From Candidatus Acidiferrales bacterium (GTDB lineage Bacteria; Acidobacteriota; Terriglobia; Acidiferrales; UBA7541): a stretch of DNA of 64,000 bases. A program made the translations under genes and the position numbers. Position 1 is the stretch's first letter. Each line of letters begins with the position of its first letter. Where the stretch lies: the NCBI GenBank assembly GCA_035934015.1, contig DASYYH010000006.1:1-64000 (forward strand), in the 5' to 3' direction. Below are positions 44,141 through 51,398 of this stretch, piece by piece. The notes under the pieces are model-generated. The model had not been told where the DNA came from. It saw only the letters and a program-made list of their open reading frames with translations, and searched no databases.

Positions 44141-45034
44141 ATGGAACCGACTGCAGCGGGGGCCATTTCGACGACAAGGACAATCCAAGAGCGGGTACCT
44201 TGGTCCGCCTGGCTGGCAGGCTTATCCGTTCTATTCCTGGTTCTTTATGGGCCAATCCTGGAGTCGTTAGTTCTCAATTGGTGGAGAGACCCGAACTACG
44301 GCCATGGTTTCTTGGTTCCGGTCTTTGCGGGCTATGCGTTTTGGAAGCAGCGTGATTCCCTGGCTAAGATCGCCTTGAAGCCAACGAACCTTGGCTTCCT
44401 TGTCATGCTCGCAGCTATTGCTCTGTTGCTATTGGGTTCGCTTGGCGCAGAGCTTTTTACTAGCCGGTTTTCGATGTTGGTGCTGATTTCTGGTTGTGTT
44501 CTGTTTTTGGGAGGGTGGAAGTTCCTGCGCGCAATAACGTTCCCGCTGGGTTTTTTGATTTTGATGATTCCTATCCCGACGATTATCTACAACCAGATCA
44601 CGTTTCCTCTGCAACTTTTGGCTTCTCGCTTCGCGACTTTCTGGCTCCAATTGATCAACGTTCCGGTTTTGCGTGAAGGCAATCTTATCATCCTGCCGAA
44701 CTATACGCTCGAGGTCGTGGACGCGTGCAGCGGCATTCGCTCTTTGATGACGCTGATCACACTTGCCATTGCCTATGGCTACCTGGTGGAGCGCAGGGTT
44801 TGGGTTCGGTGGCTTCTCGTGATCCTCATGATTCCCATCGCGATCGTCAGCAATGCCATCCGGATTATGGGTGCGGGCGTATTGACGTTTCACTATGGTC
44901 CTACCATGGCCGAAGGTTTTTTCCATGAGTTTTCCGGCTGGGTAATTTTTGTCGCCGCATTGGTACTGATGTTCGTTTGCCACTGGATCCTTCGCAGAGT
45001 TCCATTCGGCAGGGAGAGCAAAGAAAATGGGTAG
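44141..45034 (+). CDS. Exosortase (PEP-CTERM sorting transpeptidase)
   Basis: A 297-residue integral membrane protein with about eight membrane segments. The three catalytic residues of exosortases are all present: Cys196 in VVDACSGIRSLM, Arg241 in SNAIRI, and His262 in GFFHEFSGW. It should cut PEP-CTERM proteins at the inner membrane and couple them to a carrier or polysaccharide. It is a stand-alone exosortase, not fused to EpsI as in many exosortase A proteins, but EpsI is encoded next to it. Its stop overlaps the EpsI start by 8 bp. Confidence 0.93.
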   Translation: MEPTAAGAISTTRTIQERVPWSAWLAGLSVLFLVLYGPILESLVLNWWRDPNYGHGFLVPVFAGYAFWKQRDSLAKIALKPTNLGFLVMLAAIALLLLGSLGAELFTSRFSMLVLISGCVLFLGGWKFLRAITFPLGFLILMIPIPTIIYNQITFPLQLLASRFATFWLQLINVPVLREGNLIILPNYTLEVVDACSGIRSLMTLITLAIAYGYLVERRVWVRWLLVILMIPIAIVSNAIRIMGAGVLTFHYGPTMAEGFFHEFSGWVIFVAALVLMFVCHWILRRVPFGRESKENG

Positions 45035-45695
45035 CTGGCGGATGACCGTGCGTCTTTGCATCGTAGCGGCCACGCTTCTAGGTGGGACAGTCCTGCTTCA
45101 CGCGATGAGTCACGGTGAACCTGTCGTAGCGCGCGAATCCTTCAGCAGCCTGCCGTATAGCATTGGAGATTGGTCCGGGCGGCAAATTCCTATGACGGCG
45201 AACCCCACTGACGATGCGCGAATTGTTCAGGCACTCAGCGTCACGGATTACACTAGCCGGGAGTATACGACTGGGCTTTCTATCCCGCCGGTCGATCTTT
45301 ACATCGGCTATTATGCGAGCCAGAGAACTGGCGACACGATTCATTCGCCGAAAAATTGCTTGCCCGGTGCCGGGTGGGAGCCTACTCATGTTGGCGACGC
45401 CACAATCACGCTGTTGAATGGGAAGAAAATCGTCGTCAATGATTACGTGATTGCGCAAGGCCTCAACAAGGAACAGGTATTCTATTGGTATCAGGGTCGC
45501 GGCCGCGTCATCGCGAGTGAATATTGGGGGAAATTTTGGATGATCGACGACGCGATCACAAAAAATCGAACGGATGGCGCGCTGGTTCGAGTCATAACCC
45601 CTATTTTAGGAAATGACACGGCTCAGGCGCGCGCACGCCTGGTGAACTTCACTCGGCAGCTCTTTCCGTTGCTTGGCAAATACATTCCGAATTAG
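45027..45695 (+). CDS. epsI: EpsI family protein
   Basis: A 222-residue protein with one N-terminal membrane segment (LCIVAATLLGGTVLLHA) and a periplasmic domain with LPYSIGDWSGRQIPM, YIGYYASQRTGDTIHSPKNCLPGAGWEP and VFYWYQGRGR, typical of the EpsI (DUF3485) family that always accompanies exosortases. Its exact job is unknown. It overlaps the exosortase gene by 8 bp, and the TPR lipoprotein gene follows 24 bp later. Confidence 0.92.
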   Translation: MGSWRMTVRLCIVAATLLGGTVLLHAMSHGEPVVARESFSSLPYSIGDWSGRQIPMTANPTDDARIVQALSVTDYTSREYTTGLSIPPVDLYIGYYASQRTGDTIHSPKNCLPGAGWEPTHVGDATITLLNGKKIVVNDYVIAQGLNKEQVFYWYQGRGRVIASEYWGKFWMIDDAITKNRTDGALVRVITPILGNDTAQARARLVNFTRQLFPLLGKYIPN

Positions 45696-45719
45696 AGGAT
45701 TTAGATAGGGAGAAATTCT

Positions 45720-48119
45720 ATGAAACGCGCATGGATTCGGGTTATGGCGGCTCTGGTTTCGACTCTCGCCGCATCTTTGCTGCTGGCATCTTGTGCCACG
45801 AACCCGCAAAAGGCAAAGCTCGCTTACCTCACCAAAGGCCAGGACTACATGAAAAAGAGCCAGTATGCGAGTGCGGCCATCGAGTTTAGGAACGCGCTCA
45901 AGGTCGACCCCAAATATGCGGAGGCCTATTACCAGCTTGCGCTCGCTAGCGAAGCACAGGGTGACCTGAAGACCGCCTACGGCGCCCTAAACCAAGCCAT
46001 TTCCGTGGATCCAAGCCGCTCCGATATTCGCCTCGCGCATGGCGGCTTTTTGCTGGCAACCAGGAATCCCCAGTATTATTCCGACGCCGCCAGCGACGCC
46101 AATTTCGTCCTCAAGCAGGACCCGAAGAATGTGGATGCCCATCGCCTTCTCGGAATGATTTACGGCAGCGAAAATAAATACGATCAAGCACTCGAGGAAT
46201 TCGCCAAAGTCGTGACGATCAATCCGAACGATGCCAGATCGTATGTGGATTTGGGACTGGTCAATCTGCAAATGGGACACACTTCTGACGCCGAAGACAA
46301 CGAGAAAAAGGCCATTCAGGTGAATCCAAAGTATTTGGCTGCTTATGCAGCTTTGGCTGACGTCTATCGAATTCAAAAGCAGCTGGGACTTGCGGAGCAA
46401 GCCCTTCAGCGGGGAATCCAGGCAAATCCCGATGCTATAAAGCTATATGAAGAATGCGCCCAGGTATTCATGGCGGACGGCAAACAAGCCAATGCAGAAC
46501 AGGTATTGCAGCAGGGCATTCAAGCGAATCCCAGTGCCGTGCCTCTCTATCTGGATTCGGCAAGCGTGCTCTGGGCAGAAGGCAAGAAATCGGAAGTTGA
46601 CTCCGTTTTTGGCGAGCTTTCCAGCCAGATGCCTAAATCCATCGATGTTGCCGAGAAAATTGGCGACTTTTATCTTCAAAAAAATATGAGTGATCAGGCC
46701 ATTTCCTCATATCAGCGCGGACTTTCAATGGATCCGAAGAATCTCGAGCTACAAAACAGGATCGAGGATACCTACCTCACGATCAACAAAACAGACCTCG
46801 CTGCGCAAGTCGACGAACAAGTGATGAAGCAGGCGCCGAATGACGTGACAGTGCGCATCGATCACGGCCGCTTGCTCATGGCCCAGAATCGCCTTCAGGA
46901 TGCCGTCAATTTGTTGCAGAAAATTGTTTCTGACACGCCAGATTCACCCCAGGCGCATTATTTTCTTGCCATGGCTTTGGAGAATTTCGGCAATTTTTCC
47001 GACGCAAGCGCACAGCTCCAGGACGCCATCCGCGTGAGGCCCGGCCTTCCCGTTGCGCTGAACGCGTTAGTCAATCTGAACGTCACCCAGCATAACTATT
47101 CCGTCGCGCAACTCTATGCGAATGAGCTCGTGAATCAGGATCCTTCGAACGCAAAATACCAACTCGAACTGAGTCAAATCCTGATGAACCTGGGCCTGCT
47201 CAAGGAAGCTAACGAGCATCTCGATGCTGCTCAAAAAGTGGCTCCCAATGATCCTTCCGTTCATGCGGTCCGTGCTGCTATCCATGTCGCCGAGAAGAAG
47301 TATCCGGAAGCGGAGGCGGAATACAAGACCGCTCTCGCCGCGGCTCCTCAGGACACCGGTATTCTCAGGGCTTATGCCTACTTCCTTGTTTCGCAAAAGC
47401 AGCAGGCTAAGGCGGACCAATTGATCTCGCAGTTTATCAGCCAAAATCCGAACAATCTCGACGGGCACTTGCTTAGAGGGTTGATGGCCGATCAGGAAAA
47501 GGATTACGCCACCGCTCAATCGGAGACACAAAAGGCCATCGACCTCAGCCCGAAAAACGCCAGTTGCTATCTCCAGATGGGCCAGATCTATCGCGATCAA
47601 CACAAAGACGCCGAAGCCTTGCAGGAGTATCAGCAGGCGACGCAGTTTGCCGCTCCCTCGGCGCCAATTATCACGGTGATCGGTAATATCTATATTGACC
47701 AGGGAGATCTTCCGAAGGCCGTAGAATCGTTTCAGAAGGCTCTCAACATCGATCCTAATTTTGCGATTGCCCAGAATAATCTTGCCTGGGTTTACGCCCA
47801 GCAAAACCAGAACCTCGACGTCGCGCTCACTCTGGCGCAAACCGCAAAGGCCAAGAATCCGCAGATCGTGGATTTTTCCGACACGATGGCTTGGGTCATG
47901 TACCGCCAGGGCAAATATGCCCAGGCGTTACCGTTGCTTCAGGAGTGCGTCAAGCGCGATCCGAACTTCGCGCAGTACCACTTTCATCTCGGCATGGTCC
48001 TGATGGCTGATGGCCAGAAGTCCGAAGGGCGGGCCCAGCTCGAGGCAGCCCTGCACCTGAACGACCTCAAGAGCGACGACGCACAGCAGGCTCGCCAGAT
48101 TTTGGCCAAGGCGCAGTAG
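45720..48119 (+). CDS. prsT: TPR-repeat lipoprotein of the PEP-CTERM system (PrsT-like)
   Basis: A 799-residue lipoprotein. The signal peptide ends in the lipobox LLASC with Cys25 as the lipidated residue. The rest is almost entirely TPR helices, with repeated motifs such as KSQYASAAIEFRNALKVDPKYAEAYYQLA. Length and layout match the PEP-CTERM TPR lipoprotein family. It should be an outer-membrane scaffold for EPS or sorting components. GGGAG (45708-45712) is the ribosome site. It is the last gene of the exosortase operon. Confidence 0.9.
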   Translation: MKRAWIRVMAALVSTLAASLLLASCATNPQKAKLAYLTKGQDYMKKSQYASAAIEFRNALKVDPKYAEAYYQLALASEAQGDLKTAYGALNQAISVDPSRSDIRLAHGGFLLATRNPQYYSDAASDANFVLKQDPKNVDAHRLLGMIYGSENKYDQALEEFAKVVTINPNDARSYVDLGLVNLQMGHTSDAEDNEKKAIQVNPKYLAAYAALADVYRIQKQLGLAEQALQRGIQANPDAIKLYEECAQVFMADGKQANAEQVLQQGIQANPSAVPLYLDSASVLWAEGKKSEVDSVFGELSSQMPKSIDVAEKIGDFYLQKNMSDQAISSYQRGLSMDPKNLELQNRIEDTYLTINKTDLAAQVDEQVMKQAPNDVTVRIDHGRLLMAQNRLQDAVNLLQKIVSDTPDSPQAHYFLAMALENFGNFSDASAQLQDAIRVRPGLPVALNALVNLNVTQHNYSVAQLYANELVNQDPSNAKYQLELSQILMNLGLLKEANEHLDAAQKVAPNDPSVHAVRAAIHVAEKKYPEAEAEYKTALAAAPQDTGILRAYAYFLVSQKQQAKADQLISQFISQNPNNLDGHLLRGLMADQEKDYATAQSETQKAIDLSPKNASCYLQMGQIYRDQHKDAEALQEYQQATQFAAPSAPIITVIGNIYIDQGDLPKAVESFQKALNIDPNFAIAQNNLAWVYAQQNQNLDVALTLAQTAKAKNPQIVDFSDTMAWVMYRQGKYAQALPLLQECVKRDPNFAQYHFHLGMVLMADGQKSEGRAQLEAALHLNDLKSDDAQQARQILAKAQ

Positions 48120-48261
48120 ACGGCCTGCTTTCAGCCGTCAATTTTGGCATTTTTGCGCTGCGGGCGTTCATCAATTGGCAGGCTAGGGAACCTCCACAGA
48201 TTCGAGACAGAATGGGTACTGGAACTACGTTTTTTGGGAGCCTTTTGGAATCGGTGATATA

Positions 48262-48275
48262 TGCAATCCATTGCA
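48262..48275. promoter_or_regulatory. Palindrome TGCAA-N4-TTGCA, candidate activator site 3
   Basis: TGCAATCCATTGCA is a 6-2-6 perfect inverted repeat. It lies 136 bp upstream of the GG of the sigma-54 promoter at 48410. A further pair of half-sites, GATTGCA (48360-48366) and TGCAATC (48379-48385), flanks a TATAAT at 48374-48379. The rest of 48120-48476 holds no gene. Confidence 0.6.
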
Positions 48276-48409
48276 GATAAATTCAACCGAAATGCAAGGC
48301 GCTCAAGCGTCCTCGGACTTGCCGCATTTCCCGATGAGCTTGCATTCGCCTATAAACTTGATTGCAAAGAGGTTATAATGCAATCGCGCATTTTCCCAAA
48401 TCACCTGTT

Positions 48410-48425
48410 TGGCAGCCAATTTGCT
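48410..48425 (+). promoter_or_regulatory. Sigma-54 (-24/-12) promoter of the PEP-CTERM gene
   Basis: TGGCAGCCAATTTGCT matches the consensus TGGCACG-N4-TTGCW in 10 of 12 informative positions, with GG (48411-48412) and GC (48423-48424) exactly 10 bp apart. A start near 48436 gives a leader of about 40 nt ending in a strong AAGGAGGAGG site before ATG 48477. Confidence 0.75.
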
Positions 48426-48476
48426 AGGAGTATCTAGGGATTTAGTTCGGGGGAAGATTACCTAAGGAGGAGGAAC

Positions 48477-49043
48477 ATGGTCCGGATGTTTGGAAAATTC
48501 GCGTTGCCAGCAATTGCACTTTTGGCAGTCGCGATGTTTGCACCTCAGGCGAAGGCACAACAGGATTTTGGCTGCGTTGGCGTCACCGCCTGTGCAGGTA
48601 CTGTCAGTGTGAGTGGTGGAAACTACTCGTCGACGTCGATCACTCTGATTTCCTCTTCACCGTGGATGTTGCCGCTCGGCGATGGGGATGAGGCGGGCGA
48701 GACGTTCACGCTGGCGTTTAACACTTCTACGGGCGCGATTTCGATCACCGATACTGACGCTGATGCGGCGTTTACCGGCACGATTCTCAGCTTCTCTGCC
48801 AGTTCCGTAGGCACCGTCTCGAATCCGGCAACCCAGCTCAGCATGAATGTGAATTGGAATATCCCGGGATGGGCGGGCGGAAATGGCTCGTTTGTCACGT
48901 TCGACATCAGCCCAACGAAGGGCAATACCGCGTATAGCGTGGATATAGCCGTTCTTCCCTCTCCAGAACCAGGCAGCTTATTGCTTCTCGGCACCGGCCT
49001 GCTGGGGATGGGTGCTGCGGTTCGCCGTCGTTGGTTGAGCTAG
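48477..49043 (+). CDS. PEP-CTERM sorting-domain protein
   Basis: A 188-residue exported protein. It has a signal peptide (FALPAIALLAVAMFAPQAKA), a Ser/Thr/Gly-rich beta-type body with two early cysteines, and a full C-terminal sorting signal: Pro163-Glu164-Pro165, a hydrophobic span (GSLLLLGTGLLGMGAAV), then RRRW. It is the expected substrate of the exosortase encoded upstream and the only PEP-CTERM tail I found in the window. Its very strong ribosome site and sigma-54 promoter suggest high, regulated expression. The body shows no recognised fold. Confidence 0.93.
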   Translation: MVRMFGKFALPAIALLAVAMFAPQAKAQQDFGCVGVTACAGTVSVSGGNYSSTSITLISSSPWMLPLGDGDEAGETFTLAFNTSTGAISITDTDADAAFTGTILSFSASSVGTVSNPATQLSMNVNWNIPGWAGGNGSFVTFDISPTKGNTAYSVDIAVLPSPEPGSLLLLGTGLLGMGAAVRRRWLS

Positions 49044-49123
49044 TTCTTTCGGAGTAAATGGTTTTCGCCCTTGGGTGCTGTGTGACTACTTAGGGTGCCA
49101 TACCTCCTCCGGAATCAGGAAAT

Positions 49124-49178
49124 CCTCGCTGATGCTCCTCTCACTAGAGAGACAGCTCAGCGAGGGTTTTTGTTTTTT
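49124..49178 (+). terminator. Strong intrinsic terminator after the PEP-CTERM gene
   Basis: CCTCGCTGA (49124-49132), a bulged T and GCT (49134-49136) pair with AGC (49154-49156) and TCAGCGAGG (49157-49165). Inside the loop CTCTC pairs with GAGAG. G then T5, G and T6 follow at 49166-49178. This is a classical rho-independent terminator and closes the PEP-CTERM transcription unit. Confidence 0.88.
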
Positions 49179-49305
49179 GCCAGAGATGCCTGCGCCTCTA
49201 GGTCTCCTGTTCCACTCTTCCCTCTGGATAACCGCTGTGGCAATCTTCTTCCTTGCGTTCGTCTAAGGCTGTCTTGCAGATTGGGAGAGCCTTAGAGGGA
49301 GACTC

Positions 49306-50289
49306 ATGAACATACTTGTTACCGGCGGGGCCGGCTATATTGGCAGTGTTTGTACCGAGGTCCTCATTAATCGGGGGCATAAAGTCGTCGCATTGGACGA
49401 TCTCTCGGAAGGTCACCGCGAAGCGGTGGACCAGCGTGCTGTATTTTGTCACGTGAACCTCCACGAACAAACTGCTCTTGATGCTGTATTCCGAGAGCAT
49501 TCCATCGATGCCGTTATGCATTTTGCGGCGTTGTGTTTAGTGGAAGAGTCTGTGAAAAAACCCGGTGTCTATTACCGCGCCAACGTCGCTGCGGGCATCA
49601 ATTTACTAGATGCCATGCTCCGCCACGGCGTGAAGCGCTTCATTTTCTCTTCCACCGCGGCGACTTATGGCGAGCCCGAAAAAACTCCGATTCCTGAAGA
49701 GCATCCGACAAAACCTATCAACCCGTACGGTGCGTCGAAGCTGCTCTTTGAGCGTATCCTTGCGGAGTTCAAATCCAATTCCGGCATTGACCATGTCACG
49801 ATGCGCTATTTCAATGCTGCTGGCGCTTCAAACAAATACGGCGAGGATCACCATCCTGAAACGCACATTCTTCCTATCCTTTTTGAAGTCGCGCTAGGTC
49901 AGCGTCCGGCCTTCCACATTTTCGGTACGGATTATCCGACACCCGACGGCACCTGTGTGCGCGATTACGTGCATATCATCGACATTGCCGAAGCGCACGC
50001 CATTGCCGTTGAGAAAATTTCCCAATTTTCCGGACGGGTTTTTAATCTCGGAAACAGCCGGGGCCATTCCGTGCGCGAGGTGATCGAATCCGTGGAACGG
50101 ATTACTGGCCGGATGATTGCCGTAAATACTTCGCCGCGGCGACCGGGCGATCCTGCGTCGCTCGTTGCCAGTTCGGAGCGTGCGCGGCGCGAGCTCGGCT
50201 GGGCACCGAAATATTCGAGCCTGGATTCAATCGTGGCTACGGCGTGGACGTGGAAGCAGCGCTTCCCGAAAGGATACAGCGGATCATGA
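49306..50289 (+). CDS. galE: UDP-glucose 4-epimerase
   Basis: A 327-residue short-chain dehydrogenase-type epimerase. The NAD motif is GGAGYIG (7-13), followed by ALDDLSEGHREAV, SSTAATYGEP, and the catalytic Tyr141 with Lys145 (YGASK). The signature RYFNAAGA and PTPDGTCVRDYVHIIDIAEAH are those of GalE. It interconverts UDP-Glc and UDP-Gal (or the HexNAc forms) and supplies donor sugars for EPS. It lies alone after the terminator. Confidence 0.92.
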   Translation: MNILVTGGAGYIGSVCTEVLINRGHKVVALDDLSEGHREAVDQRAVFCHVNLHEQTALDAVFREHSIDAVMHFAALCLVEESVKKPGVYYRANVAAGINLLDAMLRHGVKRFIFSSTAATYGEPEKTPIPEEHPTKPINPYGASKLLFERILAEFKSNSGIDHVTMRYFNAAGASNKYGEDHHPETHILPILFEVALGQRPAFHIFGTDYPTPDGTCVRDYVHIIDIAEAHAIAVEKISQFSGRVFNLGNSRGHSVREVIESVERITGRMIAVNTSPRRPGDPASLVASSERARRELGWAPKYSSLDSIVATAWTWKQRFPKGYSGS

Positions 50290-50412
50290 AAATGTCTATT
50301 TCGCTGAGAGCCGTACCTCATTACTGCACGTGAGTTCCGAGTTTACGCTTCATCCACACGCCCGGAAGCTGCTTGTTGCCCATTCTTTGTAAATTCGTTA
50401 GCCTGAATTGCC

Positions 50413-51090
50413 ATGTCTGCGGTTTCGCGCGCGCGTCGCTTGAAGGTGTGCTTGCTCTCTCCGCACCCGCTCGTCCGTTCGGAGTTCGAACGAGTTTTGC
50501 CCGCTAAGGATTTTCAGATATCCTTCAAAGCGGTCAATCCGGGTTCACCCGTTGAACTAAAGGAATTACCGATTCCTCGTGCAGCCGTTTATATTGTTGA
50601 CGCGCAGTCGACGCAGGCAAGTATCCAGGCTCTGGTGGAAAATGTGCTTGGGCGCTATGCCAAGGCGCGTATTTTGGTACTGTCCGCGAAACACACGGAC
50701 GCGGCGACATTTGATTTTCTGCGGCTTGGTGTGAAGGGGCTGCTGACCTACGGCCAGGCGGAAAAGCAGTGGCCGGCCGCGCTTCCTCTAGTGGCCGCCG
50801 GCGGCTATTGGGTTCCCAGAGCGGTTCTTTCGCGTTTTGTCGAATCGATCCTTGGCAGTAGAAAGGCGGCCATCGCTCGGGATAAAACGCCGGGGACGCT
50901 GAGCCGGCGCGAGCGCGAAGTCCTCGAGTCTTTGCTCCAAAATCTCTCAAACAAGGAAATCGCCAGCAAGCTCAACATTTCTGAACGAACTGTAAAATTT
51001 CACGTTTCCAATCTTCTGGAGAAGCATGGTGTTCGGCGCCGCGCGGACCTCATCGTCATGCGCTTCCAGGAAGCCCAATATCCCGTGTGA
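50413..51090 (+). CDS. LuxR/NarL-type regulator with a pseudo-receiver domain
   Basis: A 225-residue protein. Residues 10-125 have the receiver fold, with Asp63 in VYIVDAQST at the phosphorylation position. The acidic pair normally at the end of strand 1 is replaced by Ser-Pro (LLSPHPL), and the conserved Lys region reads VKGLLTYG without Lys, so ordinary phosphorylation looks unlikely. The C terminus is a clear LuxR helix-turn-helix (LSRREREVLESLLQNLSNKEIASKLNISERTVKFHVSNLL). It is encoded upstream of the cellulose-synthase-like gene and may control it. No partner kinase is adjacent. Confidence 0.87.
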   Translation: MSAVSRARRLKVCLLSPHPLVRSEFERVLPAKDFQISFKAVNPGSPVELKELPIPRAAVYIVDAQSTQASIQALVENVLGRYAKARILVLSAKHTDAATFDFLRLGVKGLLTYGQAEKQWPAALPLVAAGGYWVPRAVLSRFVESILGSRKAAIARDKTPGTLSRREREVLESLLQNLSNKEIASKLNISERTVKFHVSNLLEKHGVRRRADLIVMRFQEAQYPV

Positions 51091-51398
51091 CTTTCACTTG
51101 CCCTCGAAACTATCTTTTTGATTTAATCTGGTTGTTCCCCTGGCCAAGCAGCTGCGCCCAAGAAGCTCCTTTGATGATTGTGACGCACACGGCTTCCGGG
51201 GGAGCCACCAGCCAAGCACAAGTTCTCAAGCTGCTAGGATCTAACGGTACACAGACTACAAGAACAAACCAACGCCGGCTATACAGGTACCGGTACTTTA
51301 GTCACCTCAGAGGCAAAGCTTTAGGGGGATTGTCGCTGTTGCATTTCAGTTGCTAAATATCCAGTGACAGAGACTTCGCCAGATAGAAGCCTATACCG
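51091..51398 (+). other. 308-bp leader/intergenic region before the BcsA-like gene
   Basis: No convincing gene. A stable hairpin GGCTTCC-GG-GGGAGCC-like element (51195-51210) and GAGGCAAAGC (51310-51319) suggest structure, but no known riboswitch consensus, including the c-di-GMP-I type, fits. A GG-N10-GC pair (51142-51155) is a poor sigma-54 match. Confidence 0.3.

Noticed and set aside
51142-51155. GG-N10-GC pair before the BcsA-like gene
   Set aside because: The -12 half is CTGCG and no palindrome copy lies upstream; such pairs are common by chance in GC-rich DNA.
51087-51356. 89-codon plus-strand frame between the LuxR-type and BcsA-like genes
   Set aside because: No ribosome site, no recognisable motif and an improbable composition; more likely leader sequence.
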